A stretch of DNA of 64,000 nt from Enterobacter sp. RHBSTW-00175 (GTDB lineage Bacteria > Pseudomonadota > Gammaproteobacteria > Enterobacterales > Enterobacteriaceae): contig NZ_CP055930.1 in the NCBI RefSeq assembly GCF_013927005.1, positions 1,550,001 through 1,614,000 of the forward strand. The letters are read 5' to 3'. Every line of letters starts with the position of its first letter. Positions within the stretch are counted from its first letter, which is position 1. Below, one piece after another: positions 11,099 through 25,173 of this stretch. The position numbers and the translations under genes are program-made. Below the pieces are notes generated by a model. The model saw only the letters and a program-made list of their open reading frames with translations, was not told the origin of the DNA and did not search any database.

Positions 11099-13066
11099 TC
11101 AGTTGTCTGTTAGCGCGTTCTGATAACGATGAAGCATGAACACCAGTCGCTCTACCGGCTCTGTGACCTGCGGCGGCGCTTCCCAGATGCGCAGCTTCTC
11201 CTGGTAAATATCCAGCTCTTCCAGCAACTGCTTAAAGTAGCGTCGCCGTTTGTCATCACTGGTTGCGGAAATGACATGGTCGGCGGTACGACGCAGCTGG
11301 CGGTGAAATGAAGAGAGATCGTCGTTGATCGGCACTGGCGCATTTCGCAAACGCTGATGTGCAATGATCATTGTTAATGCCAGGCGGAACTTAGCGATGT
11401 CGCCAGGGAATTTATTCAGCAGTAAAAACAACTGCTGATACAGCGCTGGCAAGTGGTTCTCTTTACGACGCGCGGCGTTAGTAGTCATGGACGATACCGC
11501 AGCCGAAACAAACTGGTTTAACAACACGCGGCCTGTTCGCACCTGTGAGTTATCGCGTACCAGCAGAATCACCATCAACGCCAGGAAACACCCCACCAGT
11601 TGACCCAACGCGCTGTCGAGGAACTGGCTGAAGTGGAACGTCATTGGGTTATCCAGCACAATGATGTTAATGGTACTCGCCAGCGCCCCCAGAGAACCAA
11701 TACGACGCTTCTGTACCTCAATACCAATAAAGAACGCCAGCACCGCCAGGCTGATACAGAGCAGCAACATACTTTGCTGGGTCGAAGGGATGATCACCAG
11801 GAAATAGAAGGCGCCGATCGGCAAGGCGGCAATAGTCCCGTACAGGAAATCAATCGCCACCATCCGTGGGTTGGGCAGGCGCATTGCCAGCGAGGTGACA
11901 ACGGCAATCATCACCATGGCACCGCTACCGGAAGTCCAGCCCGTCCAGAGCCAGAACAGAGTGCCAAGCATACAGGCAAGCGTTGTACGCCAGAAGTTAA
12001 CCATCGCGTGATGCCGCTCGGCAGACTCTGCCTTGATAACCACTTCCCCTTGTAAGACGTCTTCTTCGGTTGCGCTGATTTTGGTGTTGCTGATAACACC
12101 ACGTTTAAGCAACAGATAGCGAGTCGCCGCGCCAACCCAGGTATAGATTGTCTCCGGCGTATCGCGCTCACCCGTCCAGGCGATGACCCTGCGCATACGT
12201 TTAAGCTGTTTGTGGACGTCCTGCACCGTTTCAACCGGCTCATCAAACAGCTCGCGGAAGGTATCGGTCACCACTTCCGGGCGTGTGTTCTGAATAAGAT
12301 AGGTTTCGCACGCCTGGGTTATCAGGGTGAGTGATAACGTATTGATGGCTTTCAGGCGGCGATTTGCACGCGCCCAGCGCGAGGACTCCATGTTCAGGTT
12401 GCTGCGCATCCCTTCCAGAGCCGCCGTGCGACGCACCAGCCCGCTCCAGGCTTTATCAACCACTTCGCTGTCACCGTGCTTAATGCACAGTTGCATCAGC
12501 TGATATTGCGCAACCAGCAGCGAATCCAGCTCAATATCGACTTCTTGTTTGATTGAACGAGGCGAGAAAAGCAGGTCGGCAACAATCGCGCAGACAATAC
12601 CAATGACGATTTCGCTACAGCGCTCCACTGCAAATTGCGGTGCGAGCAGCGGATCGGTCTGAATGGTAATGACAATGATCAGTGCGGTATAACCCGAAAG
12701 CCCCCAGGCGTAGGAGTTTTCCACCCTCACAAGGGAAGAGATCCAGGTACAGAAACCGGCCCATATACAGCACACCATCAGCATCAGCAGAGGCGTGCGG
12801 ATCATCAGAATGATGATCGTTAGCGCCGCAATACAGCCGATGAATGTCCCGATGATACGCAGCATCCCGCGGTAACGGATAGCGCCAGAGTAGGGTTCAC
12901 CACCCGCAGCAAATGCCGGGCCTGCGGCCACAATAGCCGCCGTCAGCACCGCCCAGCGGGGCGTTTCCAGCTGGAAGTGAAAGCCTACAAACAGCGCCAG
13001 CACAATGGCACATGCCAGCTTCACGGCGAAGCGGATGTGCTGGCTGGCGATGGAGAAGATGCCCAT
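11099..13066 (-). CDS. aaeB: p-Hydroxybenzoic acid efflux pump, membrane subunit AaeB
   Basis: A 655-residue inner-membrane protein of the FUSC/aromatic acid exporter family, the same length as E. coli AaeB. It has two groups of about five hydrophobic helices (roughly residues 15-165 and 370-500), each followed by a soluble region. With the adaptor AaeA it exports hydroxylated aromatic carboxylic acids and so relieves metabolic overload by them. It is 5 bp after aaeA and is the last gene of aaeXAB. Confidence 0.96.
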   Translation of the reverse strand: MGIFSIASQHIRFAVKLACAIVLALFVGFHFQLETPRWAVLTAAIVAAGPAFAAGGEPYSGAIRYRGMLRIIGTFIGCIAALTIIILMIRTPLLMLMVCCIWAGFCTWISSLVRVENSYAWGLSGYTALIIVITIQTDPLLAPQFAVERCSEIVIGIVCAIVADLLFSPRSIKQEVDIELDSLLVAQYQLMQLCIKHGDSEVVDKAWSGLVRRTAALEGMRSNLNMESSRWARANRRLKAINTLSLTLITQACETYLIQNTRPEVVTDTFRELFDEPVETVQDVHKQLKRMRRVIAWTGERDTPETIYTWVGAATRYLLLKRGVISNTKISATEEDVLQGEVVIKAESAERHHAMVNFWRTTLACMLGTLFWLWTGWTSGSGAMVMIAVVTSLAMRLPNPRMVAIDFLYGTIAALPIGAFYFLVIIPSTQQSMLLLCISLAVLAFFIGIEVQKRRIGSLGALASTINIIVLDNPMTFHFSQFLDSALGQLVGCFLALMVILLVRDNSQVRTGRVLLNQFVSAAVSSMTTNAARRKENHLPALYQQLFLLLNKFPGDIAKFRLALTMIIAHQRLRNAPVPINDDLSSFHRQLRRTADHVISATSDDKRRRYFKQLLEELDIYQEKLRIWEAPPQVTEPVERLVFMLHRYQNALTDN

Positions 13067-13071
13067 AGCGA

Positions 13072-14004
13072 TTAACCAAACTCACGCAGGCGATGTGCGA
13101 TTTTACGGAAGATAGAGTCCTGGCTGGCATCCCGGTCTTTTTCGCCGGTGATCACTACCGTAGCGGTTGTCCCCGCAGGCCACAGGTTACCCTGCTGCTC
13201 ATCCAGATGAATACGCACCGGCACACGCTGCGCCAGACGCACCCACTCAAGGTTGGAATCAACGGTTGCCATCCCTTTCGTGTCGCTGGTGCTGCTGGAG
13301 TTAGTCACACCCGCAGCCACGCTGTCCACCGTACCTTTCAGCACGCGGTTACTGCCAAGCGGAGTAATTTCTGCACGATACCCCGGACGCACGCCCTCAA
13401 GCTTAGTCTCTTCCATATAGGCGAGCACGTAGAACGAGTTTTGCTTCACCAGCGCGACCGCGGTGGAACCCCGGGTAATAAACTCACCGGTATAAACGTT
13501 CAGGTTAGTCACCCAGCCATCAGATGGCGCACGGATTACGGTACGCTCCAGATCGAGCTTCGCCAGATCGCGCGTTGCTTCTGATTTTGCCAGTTGATGC
13601 AGCACGGTTTGCAGCACGTTATTGGACTGGTCAATCTCTTCACGAGACATGGCCTGAATACCCAACTGGTTGCGGCGTCCGGCTTCACGACGTTTTTCAG
13701 CCGCCAGCGCCTGGTAGTAGGCTACGTCTGCGTCAGCCTCTTCTAAGGCTTTTTGGTAACGTGGCTGGTCGATGGTGAACAGCACCTGATCCTTTTTCAC
13801 CAGTTGGTTATCGTGTACGTTCACCGCAGTGATAAGACCGGCGACATCAGGTGCAATTGCCACCACATCGGCACTGAAACGCGCATCGCGCGTCCACGGT
13901 GATTCGGTGTAATAGACCCAGGCGCGAAAAATAGCGATGAACGCGAGGATAACCAGCGCCATGGTAATGGCGGTGCGGGAGATTTTTCTTGTTAGCGTTT
14001 TCAC
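13072..14004 (-). CDS. aaeA: p-Hydroxybenzoic acid efflux pump, adaptor subunit AaeA
   Basis: A 310-residue membrane fusion protein with one N-terminal helix (about residues 8-29), a biotinyl-lipoyl-like domain split around an alpha-helical hairpin (about residues 80-140), and a beta barrel. The GTG at 14004 is chosen: GAGG lies 5 nt upstream and the product equals the E. coli length; a TTG five codons earlier is less likely because it precedes that site. It connects AaeB to the periplasm. Seven bp separate it from aaeX. Confidence 0.95.
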   Translation of the reverse strand: MKTLTRKISRTAITMALVILAFIAIFRAWVYYTESPWTRDARFSADVVAIAPDVAGLITAVNVHDNQLVKKDQVLFTIDQPRYQKALEEADADVAYYQALAAEKRREAGRRNQLGIQAMSREEIDQSNNVLQTVLHQLAKSEATRDLAKLDLERTVIRAPSDGWVTNLNVYTGEFITRGSTAVALVKQNSFYVLAYMEETKLEGVRPGYRAEITPLGSNRVLKGTVDSVAAGVTNSSSTSDTKGMATVDSNLEWVRLAQRVPVRIHLDEQQGNLWPAGTTATVVITGEKDRDASQDSIFRKIAHRLREFG

Positions 14005-14011
14005 ATCGACC

Positions 14012-14215
14012 TCAGACAAACATGCGCGATATTAGATAAAACAGGCAGCAATACAGCGCGGTATTAAACAATGCAGGATGCCAGACGAAATCGTAGATCC
14101 CGGTAGGAACCAGCACCTTGCGCACCAGCCAGAAGATCGCCAGTGATAAAAGAAGTTCGAAAAATATCGGTGGGAACGACAAACCGAACACCACGATAAC
14201 GGGAAACAGACTCAT
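14012..14215 (-). CDS. aaeX: Small membrane protein AaeX
   Basis: A 67-residue, very hydrophobic protein (DUF1656) with two likely membrane helices, beginning [20 protein letters not shown]. It is the first gene of the aaeXAB efflux operon. Its function is not known; AaeA and AaeB are sufficient for efflux in E. coli. Transcription presumably starts in the 179-bp divergent region shared with aaeR. Confidence 0.94.
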   Translation of the reverse strand: MSLFPVIVVFGLSFPPIFFELLLSLAIFWLVRKVLVPTGIYDFVWHPALFNTALYCCLFYLISRMFV

Positions 14216-14360
14216 GTTGACCTTGATTAGAGAGAGTGCAGGCTACAGAATTTTTAAGCACACGCCACCGCAGGAGAGCAAGAAAGGCTGGGCGAGAGTG
14301 GCGTAGCCGTTATGTAATTAATAATATATTAACGTAACTGTTATGCTGTTATCTATAATA

Positions 14361-14376
14361 TGTGATCTAAATCACT
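14361..14376 (+). promoter_or_regulatory. Near-consensus CRP site upstream of aaeR
   Basis: TGTGATCTAAATCACT matches the CRP consensus TGTGATCTAGATCACA at 14 of 16 positions. It ends 18 bp before the aaeR start and about 145 bp from aaeX, inside the divergent region. At this place it could block aaeR or act on the opposite promoter at a distance. Confidence 0.6.
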
Positions 14377-14394
14377 TTTAAGCCAGAGTGAACA

Positions 14395-15321
14395 ATGGAA
14401 CGTTTAAAACGCATGTCGGTCTTCGCCAAAGTGGTCGAACTTGGCTCCTTTACTGCCGCTGCCAGACAGCTCCAGATGAGCGTCTCTTCCATCAGCCAGA
14501 CGGTTTCGAAACTGGAAGATGAGCTACAGGTCAAACTGTTGAACCGGAGCACTCGCAGTATTGGGCTGACGGAAGCTGGCAAAATTTACTACCAGGGTTG
14601 CCGTCGCATGTTGCAGGAAGTGCAGGAAGTGCACGAGCAGCTCTACGCCTTTAACAACACGCCCATCGGTACGCTGCGCATCGGTTGTTCTTCAACTATG
14701 GCACAAAATGTACTCGCTGGCATGACGGCTGAAATGCTCAAAGAGTACCCCGGATTAACGGTAAATCTGGTCACGGGTATCCCCGCCCCGGATCTGATCG
14801 CCGATGGGCTTGATGTGGTGATCCGCGTCGGCGCATTGCAGGACTCCAGCCTCTTTTCTCGCCGTCTGGGGAGTATGCCCATGGTGGTCTGTGCTTCAAA
14901 AAGCTATCTGGCGCAGTATGGTGTCCCGGAAAAACCCGCCGATCTCAGCAACCATTCATGGCTGGAGTACAGCGTTCGCCCGGACAACGAATTCGAGTTG
15001 ATTGCCCCGGAAGGCCTTTCAACGAAACTGCTGCCGGAAGGGCGGTTTGTCACCAACGATCCGATGACCATCTCGCGCTGGCTGGTTGCCGGTGCCGGGA
15101 TCGCCTACGTACCACTGATGTGGGTGATCAACGAGATCAACAGCGGGGTACTGGAGATCCTGTTCCCGCGCTATCAATCCGATCCGCGTCCGGTGTATGC
15201 CCTGTATACCGAAAAAGACAAGCTGCCGCTGAAAGTGCAGGTGTGTATTAACTATCTGACGGAGTATTTTGTGGAAGTGGCGGAGCTTTTTCAGGGAATG
15301 CGGGGAAGACGCAAAGAGTAA
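14395..15321 (+). CDS. aaeR: LysR-type activator of the aae efflux operon
   Basis: A 308-residue LysR-family regulator. The N-terminal helix-turn-helix spans about residues 15-50 (GSFTAAARQLQMSVSSISQT) and the effector-binding domain about residues 90-300. In E. coli AaeR (QseA/YhcS) activates aaeXAB in response to aromatic carboxylates. It is divergent from aaeX, the classical arrangement for a LysR regulator and its target. A strong CRP-like site lies just ahead of the start codon. Confidence 0.95.
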   Translation: MERLKRMSVFAKVVELGSFTAAARQLQMSVSSISQTVSKLEDELQVKLLNRSTRSIGLTEAGKIYYQGCRRMLQEVQEVHEQLYAFNNTPIGTLRIGCSSTMAQNVLAGMTAEMLKEYPGLTVNLVTGIPAPDLIADGLDVVIRVGALQDSSLFSRRLGSMPMVVCASKSYLAQYGVPEKPADLSNHSWLEYSVRPDNEFELIAPEGLSTKLLPEGRFVTNDPMTISRWLVAGAGIAYVPLMWVINEINSGVLEILFPRYQSDPRPVYALYTEKDKLPLKVQVCINYLTEYFVEVAELFQGMRGRRKE

Positions 15322-15326
15322 TAATT

Positions 15327-15370
15327 AAATCCCGGAAAGAATATTTGGCATGAACATTTCCGGGATTTTT
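15327..15370 (+). terminator. Rho-independent terminator after aaeR
   Basis: AAATCCCGGAAA / TTTCCGGGATTT, a 12-bp stem with an 18-nt loop, followed by more T, 5 bp after the aaeR stop. Confidence 0.85.
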
Positions 15371-15538
15371 CCGCCGCACTTAAGGAATTTTCCGCCCTCC
15401 TATCAAGAATAGCGAATTGACACTGCCACCACCTGACATTTACCGTGTAAGCAGTCTGACATTCAGACTGTTATTTTTTTGTTACCAATATGAATAATAA
15501 AAATATATTTTTCAGGATTATTTAAACAAGGACCAGAA

Positions 15539-16153
15539 ATGAATCTATTTGAACAAACACCGCCTTCGCGCAGGCGCTACGGGCTAGCCGCGTTCATTGG
15601 CTTGATCGCAGGGATTGTCTCCGCGTTCGTCAAATGGGGAGCCGAAGTACCACTGCCCCCGCGTAGCCCTATTGATTTATTCAGCGGCGCATGTGGGCCA
15701 GAGCAATTAATAAGAGCAGCCGGGCAGATTGACTGTTCTCGCAACTTTTTAAACCCGCCTTATATATTTCTACGCGACTGGCTGGGCGTTGTTGATCCTA
15801 ACGCGGCAGTTTACACATTCGCTGGTCATATATTTAACTGGGTTGGCGTAACGCACATTATTTTTTCTATCGTCTTCGCCGTAGGTTATTGCATAGTTGC
15901 AGAAGTCTTCCCAAAAATAAAACTCTGGCAAGGCCTGCTCGCCGGTGCATTAGCTCAGCTCTTTGTTCACATGATCTCGTTCCCACTGATGGGGCTGACA
16001 CCACCGCTCTTCGAACTTCCCTGGTATGAGCATGTTTCAGAGATCGTGGGCCATCTGATCTGGTTCTGGTCGATTGAAATTATTCGTCGTGATTTGCGTA
16101 ACCGCATCACTCACGAGCCCGACCCTGAGTTCCCGCGCGGAAACTTACGTTAA
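15539..16153 (+). CDS. yagU: YagU-type inner-membrane protein (DUF1440)
   Basis: A 204-residue protein with about four hydrophobic segments (near residues 14-34, 90-128, 133-155 and 170-186), nearly colinear with E. coli YagU, including the motif [20 protein letters not shown] and the C-terminus [14 protein letters not shown]. YagU is reported to contribute to acid resistance in E. coli; the mechanism is unknown. In E. coli the gene is at a distant locus, so its place between aaeR and tldD is a rearrangement between lineages. AAGGA precedes the ATG. A bidirectional terminator follows. Confidence 0.9.
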   Translation: MNLFEQTPPSRRRYGLAAFIGLIAGIVSAFVKWGAEVPLPPRSPIDLFSGACGPEQLIRAAGQIDCSRNFLNPPYIFLRDWLGVVDPNAAVYTFAGHIFNWVGVTHIIFSIVFAVGYCIVAEVFPKIKLWQGLLAGALAQLFVHMISFPLMGLTPPLFELPWYEHVSEIVGHLIWFWSIEIIRRDLRNRITHEPDPEFPRGNLR

Positions 16154-16189
16154 AAAAAATGGCGCTACCCACAGAGTAGCGCCATTTTT
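16152..16189. terminator. Bidirectional terminator between yagU and tldD
   Basis: ATGGCGCTAC / GTAGCGCCAT, a perfect 10-bp stem with a 7-nt loop and with A-run and T-run on either side. It serves both convergent genes. Confidence 0.92.
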
Positions 16190-16203
16190 CATGACGGGTC
16201 AGG

Positions 16204-17730
<1,527 letters not shown>

Positions 17731-17735
17731 TCAAA

Positions 17736-20700
17736 TCATTGCTGTGCATCTTTGCGCGGCTGGCGCAGCACTTCATTAATCTGCGGCTTATCAACCGGGC
17801 CCGTAATACGGTAACGCAGAATAGAGACTTTACTCCACAGCGGCCCCAGCACTTTACTGGCTGCAAACACCGCCGCGCCGATAATCGGGTTCACCACGAA
17901 TGCCGTCGCAACACCGACGGTTGCAGAGATCTCTGGCGCAACCACGGCCTCCATATCCAGCTCGCGGCGAACGAGATCCACCGACCCTTTCATGGCAATA
18001 TCGGCTTCCAGGCCATCCACCAGCGTGTCGTCAGTGTGCAGCACACCATCTTTGATCCAGGCAGTACTGCGGATGGAATCATAGTAGAAACCTTCGCTGA
18101 AGGTATCGCTGAAATCGAAGCGCAGCTTACGCAGCAGCGCGTCAAAGCTCAGCAGGCGCAGGATCTGCCCGGCATGACCGGTACTGACATCTGCAATTTC
18201 CCCTTTGCCAAAGTTAGTTTTCAGGATGCCGTTCAGAGAGGCTTCGTCTGGTTTCCACGGCGCAGCACGCCAGTGCAAATCATAGTTAACGTCAAACGAG
18301 GAGCCACGCAGCGGGGTACTGATACCAAAGAAGTTGGCCGCTGCATCCAGTTTGTTCCCCTTAATTTGCCCCTTGAGGGATGTACGCTGCTCGCCTGGGT
18401 TATTTACCCATTCGCCTTCTGCTGTCAGGCGTCCAAAACCGGTATCCACCAGACCACCGGAAAGACTCAACGTATTTCCCTGTATCGCTAAATCACCGTC
18501 GATACGGCCATACTTTTGTCCCCACAGCCAGCACTCGGCGCAACGCAGTTGCAGATCGGGCCAGCCGCTGAAATCCACACGCGCAGTGCTGCTGAACGGC
18601 GACGCGTTTGCTGACTGATCTTTCCCGGGCGCGGTCGCCGGGTTGTAGTAGAGATAGCGGATCGCCGCTTGCCACGGCGCATTATTACGCAGGGTGAGTG
18701 TGCCGTTGATCTCCCGGCCCTGCGCTTCGACTTTCGAGCCCGTCGCCGTGGGCTGTGAAACAATGCTCAGGTTATTCCACTGCTGTCCGGCCATGGTCAG
18801 CGCCGGGGTGCGCAGGGTAACGGTTTGCGGGAACTGCGCTGCATCGTCAACATTTTGCCCGATGCCTTGCTGGAGCAGGGCCAGCCATTCAGCGCCATCC
18901 ATCGGCGGTAAATTCAGCTCGATTCCTGATTGTTCCGGCAATGGCGGGATTGTGCGGCTGTCCGTGGTCCAGATAGCTTTATCAAGCGTAAGCTTGCGGT
19001 TCAGCAGCCAGCGGCTATTAAAGTGGTTCGTGCCGTTCGCATTACCAGTCAGCTCAAAGCTGTTCAGGTTGCCATCCACGTTAAGCTTCACTGGCAGTGA
19101 CTGGCCGGCTTTCTTATCCAGCGGCGCCGGAAGGTCACTGCTGATGTTTTTAAGGTCGCCGGTAATATCGACTTTATACCGCGCACTGGCGTGATATGGC
19201 AGATCAATGGCAACCTTACCATTCCAGGACACAGCGCCGTTAATGGCGCCCGCAATCGGCTTTGGCAACACGTCCATACGGGAAGGCTGCCAGCTGGCGT
19301 CCAAATTGACGGCCACCTGATAGGCTTTTTCACCCTCTGTGGTCGAAAAATCGATGTTAACCGGCTGATTGAACCAGCTCGCCTTCAGCGGGTCACTCTT
19401 CAGATTGCCGTTTTCAAAGCTGAACTGCCCGGTGAGGTTTTTCAGGGTGCTATTAAGCGGTTTGATAAAGAGGCTGTTGTTATTGAGCCGGACGTCGCCT
19501 TTGGCGGTGGTCATCTTCCCGTCCAGCGGGATATCCAGATGTAAGCGAGCATTCACATCGCCATCAAGCTGCAACTCCTGAAGGGTAGCAGCCAGGGACT
19601 CTTTCAGCGGCGTCTCTTCAAAGTACGGACCAACGGCTTTGCCTGGGCCATTGATATCCGCATCAATGAGCAGTTTTTCTTTCGAATAGTCCGGTATGTT
19701 CGCCGTCAGGTTGCTGGCGGTCACGCCCCCGAGCCCAACACTTGCCGACTTCATCCACAGCCCGTCATTGAGGAAGTTAAGCTCAATATCGAGGTTTTTC
19801 AGCGCAGGCCAGTTTGGCTGGAAGGCAAAGGTGGCGTTGTGCAAAGGCACCAGCACCTGGAACTGCCCTTCATTATGCTTGTACGGGAAAAGGTGCGGGT
19901 TGCCGCCATACACCAGCGTGGCGTTATCCGCCTGACCGCCCTGGATCGCACCGCTCAGGTAATCCACCAGCTCTTTACCCATCAGGTTTTCCGGGAAGTA
20001 GCGCCAGGCCTGAGAGCCATCGTCAGTGCTAATGCCTGCCAGGATGCCGAGCCAGGGCTCATCTCCCTCCGGCTGCAAATAACGGAAGTCACCGCGGGCA
20101 TGAACCCCTTTGGCTTTCACATCAATGTTGCGCCCATCCAGCTGGAAGCCTTTATCATTTTTGAGCCAGTTGAGTGTAGCGGTGCCCTTTTCTATCTCCA
20201 GCGGGGCGCGGAATACCGTTTCGTATGGCATTTTGGCGTCGGCCATTTCTGCCGTCAGCCTGCCGTCCTCAACGCTGCCTTCCAGCTTGCCGCTAAAGTG
20301 CTGCGCGCCTGGCAGCAGTTTCCACTGTTTCCAGGCCAGGTCTTTCCAGGTCACCTGGAAGCGGGTTTTTTCTGTGACCTGTAATGGGATATCCAGCGCC
20401 AGCGTCTCTATCTGCCCGCTTGGTTGTGTTGCCAGCCAGATGTCACCCAAATCAGGAGAGAGTTTGGCCGCCATTGAACGCAGCCCTTCAACTGCGGCCA
20501 AATCCAGGTTGCTGGCACGAATGCGTAGCTCATCGCTACGTTTACCACTTGTCCCGCCAACATCCTGCTCAGGGATCCAGGCCAGCGCCAGCTCGCCACG
20601 CGGCCAGGGTTTGTTGTCCATGGTGATGCGCGTATCCGGGATTGCAAATTGCCAGCCGTTCTGTACTTTGGTGATGTGTGCGGTCAGGTTATCAACGGAA

Positions 20701-21536
20701 AGCTGATGCTGCTGGTTTTCCCCTTTCCAGCTCCCGCCCCCCTGCTTTAGCCAGATATCGCCGCTGGCAAATTCGCCTTTGGTCAGCGTCATCCAGCCTT
20801 CCAGGCTAAAACGGGCGGTTTCCAGCTGCATGTTTTGCTGTAACCAGTCGCCAAGCCAGGGCTTCACATCCACATCATCGGCTTGCAGCCAGACCTTGCC
20901 ATTGTTCAGCAGACCATTGTCATCTCGCAGATCCATACGCACCTGCATCACGCCATGCTGCCCGTTCAGGCTGGAAAGATTAACCTGCCCTTCAGCGCGA
21001 TGCCGGTCTTTGCCGTTAAGCCAGGTCAGCTGCGGAATGGCCAGCTCTGCGCGCTGGCCGGAGAGCGTGATAAAGCTCACTTCGCTGTCGCGCAAATCGA
21101 AATGATCGAACTGACGCAGGAAGAGATCGCTTATCCGGTTGGTTTCAATACCCTGGCTACTGTCGTCGCTGCGCAGCGGCGTGTTGGTCAGAAACTGGAG
21201 CTGATAAAAGGTGAGATCGCGAAACTGCCAGCGAAGGTGCAGCAAGCTTTGCCACACATCCAGCGCCAGAGTCACACGTTTGATTTTCAGATAGCCGCCA
21301 TCTTTCAGGCTGGCATTGATATCCCGCACATCGAGCGTCGGGCCGAAGTTTTGCCAGTTGGCACTAACCTGGCTCACATCCACCGGCACGCCGGTGGAGG
21401 ATTCGATTTTCGCCAGCACCTGCGGGCGCCAGCTGTCCAGATGCGGTAAAACGAGGCGCAGCCCGCTCACGAGCAACGCGACAATCACGACAAGCGTTGC
21501 CCCTGTAAGCAGTAAAATCCCCGGCAATCGCCTCAC
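17736..21536 (-). CDS. yhdP: AsmA-like lipid transport protein YhdP
   Basis: A 1266-residue protein, as long as in E. coli. A single N-terminal membrane helix (about residues 5-27, LPGILLLTGATLVVIVALLV) is followed by a very long repetitive beta-rich region and a conserved C-terminal AsmA-like part. Members of this family (YhdP, TamB, YdbH) form rod-like bridges across the periplasm that carry phospholipids to the outer membrane, with partial redundancy. It is 43 bp after rng. No frameshift is seen along its whole length. Confidence 0.95.
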   Translation of the reverse strand: MRRLPGILLLTGATLVVIVALLVSGLRLVLPHLDSWRPQVLAKIESSTGVPVDVSQVSANWQNFGPTLDVRDINASLKDGGYLKIKRVTLALDVWQSLLHLRWQFRDLTFYQLQFLTNTPLRSDDSSQGIETNRISDLFLRQFDHFDLRDSEVSFITLSGQRAELAIPQLTWLNGKDRHRAEGQVNLSSLNGQHGVMQVRMDLRDDNGLLNNGKVWLQADDVDVKPWLGDWLQQNMQLETARFSLEGWMTLTKGEFASGDIWLKQGGGSWKGENQQHQLSVDNLTAHITKVQNGWQFAIPDTRITMDNKPWPRGELALAWIPEQDVGGTSGKRSDELRIRASNLDLAAVEGLRSMAAKLSPDLGDIWLATQPSGQIETLALDIPLQVTEKTRFQVTWKDLAWKQWKLLPGAQHFSGKLEGSVEDGRLTAEMADAKMPYETVFRAPLEIEKGTATLNWLKNDKGFQLDGRNIDVKAKGVHARGDFRYLQPEGDEPWLGILAGISTDDGSQAWRYFPENLMGKELVDYLSGAIQGGQADNATLVYGGNPHLFPYKHNEGQFQVLVPLHNATFAFQPNWPALKNLDIELNFLNDGLWMKSASVGLGGVTASNLTANIPDYSKEKLLIDADINGPGKAVGPYFEETPLKESLAATLQELQLDGDVNARLHLDIPLDGKMTTAKGDVRLNNNSLFIKPLNSTLKNLTGQFSFENGNLKSDPLKASWFNQPVNIDFSTTEGEKAYQVAVNLDASWQPSRMDVLPKPIAGAINGAVSWNGKVAIDLPYHASARYKVDITGDLKNISSDLPAPLDKKAGQSLPVKLNVDGNLNSFELTGNANGTNHFNSRWLLNRKLTLDKAIWTTDSRTIPPLPEQSGIELNLPPMDGAEWLALLQQGIGQNVDDAAQFPQTVTLRTPALTMAGQQWNNLSIVSQPTATGSKVEAQGREINGTLTLRNNAPWQAAIRYLYYNPATAPGKDQSANASPFSSTARVDFSGWPDLQLRCAECWLWGQKYGRIDGDLAIQGNTLSLSGGLVDTGFGRLTAEGEWVNNPGEQRTSLKGQIKGNKLDAAANFFGISTPLRGSSFDVNYDLHWRAAPWKPDEASLNGILKTNFGKGEIADVSTGHAGQILRLLSFDALLRKLRFDFSDTFSEGFYYDSIRSTAWIKDGVLHTDDTLVDGLEADIAMKGSVDLVRRELDMEAVVAPEISATVGVATAFVVNPIIGAAVFAASKVLGPLWSKVSILRYRITGPVDKPQINEVLRQPRKDAQQ

Positions 21537-21579
21537 GCATCTCTCCTTGTCAGCCTTTGGTCTCGCAGCGTACTGCGTC

Positions 21580-23049
21580 TTACATCATGACGACGTCAAA
21601 CTGCTCCTGGTTATAGAGCGGCTCGATTTGCACTTTAACCTGTTTGCCGACAAAGATTTCCACTTCCGCCAGCGCGTGCGACTCTTCGCCTTTGAGGGCC
21701 TCAGCCACCGCAGGGGAAGCATAGACCAGAAAACGGTCAGAGTCGTAGGCGTGATGGACACGAACAACTTCACGCATGATTTCGTAACAGACAGTCTCCA
21801 CCGTCTTTACGGTGCCACGGCCATGACAGGTCGGGCATTCATTACACAGCACGTGCTCTACGCTTTCGCGGGTACGCTTACGCGTCATTTCCACCAGACC
21901 CAGCTGCGAGAAGCCGTTGATACTGGTTTTCACGCGATCTTTACTCAGCGCCTGCTCCAGCGAGTGCAGTACGCGACGGCGGTGATCTTCATTATTCATA
22001 TCGATAAAGTCGATGATGATAATGCCGCCCAGATTCCGCAGACGAAGCTGGCGCGCGATGGCCTGCGTCGCTTCGATGTTGGTATTGAAAATGGTGTCGT
22101 CCAGATTACGATGGCCAACAAAAGCCCCGGTATTGATATCCACCGTGGTCATGGCTTCGGTCTGATCGATAATCAGATAACCGCCCGATTTCAGCTCAAC
22201 CTTGCGCTCAAGCGCGCGCTGGATCTCGTTCTCTACGTCATAGAGATCGAAAATCGGCTGGCGGCCGGAGTAGTGCTCCAGCAGACCGGGCATTTCCGGG
22301 ATATATTCGGCGGTAAACTCCAGTAGCGCTTCATACGTCAGGCGGGAGTCAACACGAATTCTGTCGAGCTGCGCATCGGCAAAGTCACGCAATACGCGCT
22401 GAGCGAGCGCCAGTTCGCCGTACAGCTGGTAACGGGTCTGGTTGCGTTTTTTACGCTCCATCACCTTGGTCCAGACGCGCTTCAGGTAGGCCGCATCAGA
22501 CGCCAGATCCTCTTCGCTGATCCCTTCCGCCGCAGTACGGATGATAAATCCGCCCTGCTCGTCGCAGTACGCGCTCACTACTTTTTTCAGGCGTTCACGT
22601 TCGCTTTCGCTCTCAATGCGCTGTGAAACGCCAACGTGCGAAGCACCCGGCATAAAGACCAGATAACGGGAAGGAAGCGTGATGTCGGTCGTCAGACGTG
22701 CGCCTTTGGTGCCCAGGGGATCTTTCACCACCTGCACCATCAGATCCTGGCCCTGACGCACCAGCTCGGAGATGTCGCGGACGGCAAACTGTTTTTGCTC
22801 TTCGCCTGCCACGCACTCGGTGTGCGGCATGATATCGGAGGCATGTAAAAATGCCGCCTTATCCAGTCCAATATCTACAAAAGCCGCCTGCATGCCCGGT
22901 AGTACACGACTGACACGACCTTTGTAGATATTGCCTACTATTCCGCGCCGCGCTTCACGCTCAATATGAATTTCCTGAAGAATGCCACCATCAATGTAGG
23001 CCACACGGGTTTCCGATGGCGTTACGTTTACCAACAATTCAGCCGTCAT
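21580..23049 (-). CDS. rng: Ribonuclease G
   Basis: A 489-residue endoribonuclease that matures the 5' end of 16S rRNA and cleaves some mRNAs. An S1 RNA-binding domain occupies about residues 35-125, the DNase I-like catalytic domain carries VDINTGAF and IIDFIDMN acidic motifs, and the zinc-link cysteines are in CNECPTCHG near residue 405. The ATG at 23049 gives [18 protein letters not shown] as in E. coli; six extra codons upstream lie within maf. It overlaps the maf 3' end by 11 bp, so translation is coupled. Confidence 0.97.
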   Translation of the reverse strand: MTAELLVNVTPSETRVAYIDGGILQEIHIEREARRGIVGNIYKGRVSRVLPGMQAAFVDIGLDKAAFLHASDIMPHTECVAGEEQKQFAVRDISELVRQGQDLMVQVVKDPLGTKGARLTTDITLPSRYLVFMPGASHVGVSQRIESESERERLKKVVSAYCDEQGGFIIRTAAEGISEEDLASDAAYLKRVWTKVMERKKRNQTRYQLYGELALAQRVLRDFADAQLDRIRVDSRLTYEALLEFTAEYIPEMPGLLEHYSGRQPIFDLYDVENEIQRALERKVELKSGGYLIIDQTEAMTTVDINTGAFVGHRNLDDTIFNTNIEATQAIARQLRLRNLGGIIIIDFIDMNNEDHRRRVLHSLEQALSKDRVKTSINGFSQLGLVEMTRKRTRESVEHVLCNECPTCHGRGTVKTVETVCYEIMREVVRVHHAYDSDRFLVYASPAVAEALKGEESHALAEVEIFVGKQVKVQIEPLYNQEQFDVVMM

Positions 23050-23632
23050 AATTATCCCTTCCCTCACGCAGTGAGTTAAAATTGCTCAGCAACTCATACG
23101 TTTCCACCAGCGGTAAGCCGACCACGGCGTGATAGCTGCCATTAATCTTCCTGACAAAACAGCCACCCAACCCTTGAATACCGTATGCACCTGCTTTATC
23201 CATTGGTTCACCGCTGGCGATATACGCGGCGATCTCATCGTCGGTAAGCACTCTGAACGTGACGTCCGTAACCACCAGGCAATCCAGTACGTCCTGGCTA
23301 TCAGCCAGTGCCACTGCGGTCATCACCTGGTGTGTTTGCCCGGACATCTTGCGCAGCATCCGCGCCGCATGTTCTGCGTCACGGGGTTTCTCAAGGACTT
23401 CACCATTAAGAATAACGATGGTATCTGCCCCCAGCACCGGTAAGTCACGCGGCACAAGCGCCACACCAGCACGCGCTTTTTCACGAGCCAGACGAGAAAC
23501 GTACTGCTGGGCGCTTTCACCCTCAGCACGTTTTTCTTCAATACCGGTAACGATGCGTTCAAAGGAGACGCCCAACTGAGTGAGCAACTCCTGACGACGC
23601 GGTGAACCAGAGGCAAGATATACAGACGTCAT
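23039..23632 (-). CDS. yhdE: Nucleoside triphosphate pyrophosphatase, Maf family (YhdE)
   Basis: A 197-residue Maf protein beginning [21 protein letters not shown], with the nucleotide-binding SxSPRR loop and the acidic [16 protein letters not shown] region. E. coli YhdE hydrolyses dTTP, UTP and modified pyrimidine nucleotides, which acts as house-cleaning and influences septum formation. It lies 9 bp after mreD and overlaps rng, in the conserved mreCD-maf-rng cluster. Confidence 0.95.
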   Translation of the reverse strand: MTSVYLASGSPRRQELLTQLGVSFERIVTGIEEKRAEGESAQQYVSRLAREKARAGVALVPRDLPVLGADTIVILNGEVLEKPRDAEHAARMLRKMSGQTHQVMTAVALADSQDVLDCLVVTDVTFRVLTDDEIAAYIASGEPMDKAGAYGIQGLGGCFVRKINGSYHAVVGLPLVETYELLSNFNSLREGRDNYDG

Positions 23633-23641
23633 AGAAACCTT

Positions 23642-25146
<1,505 letters not shown>

Positions 25147-25173
25147 AGGCTATGCGTATTCTCGCGTCAGAGA

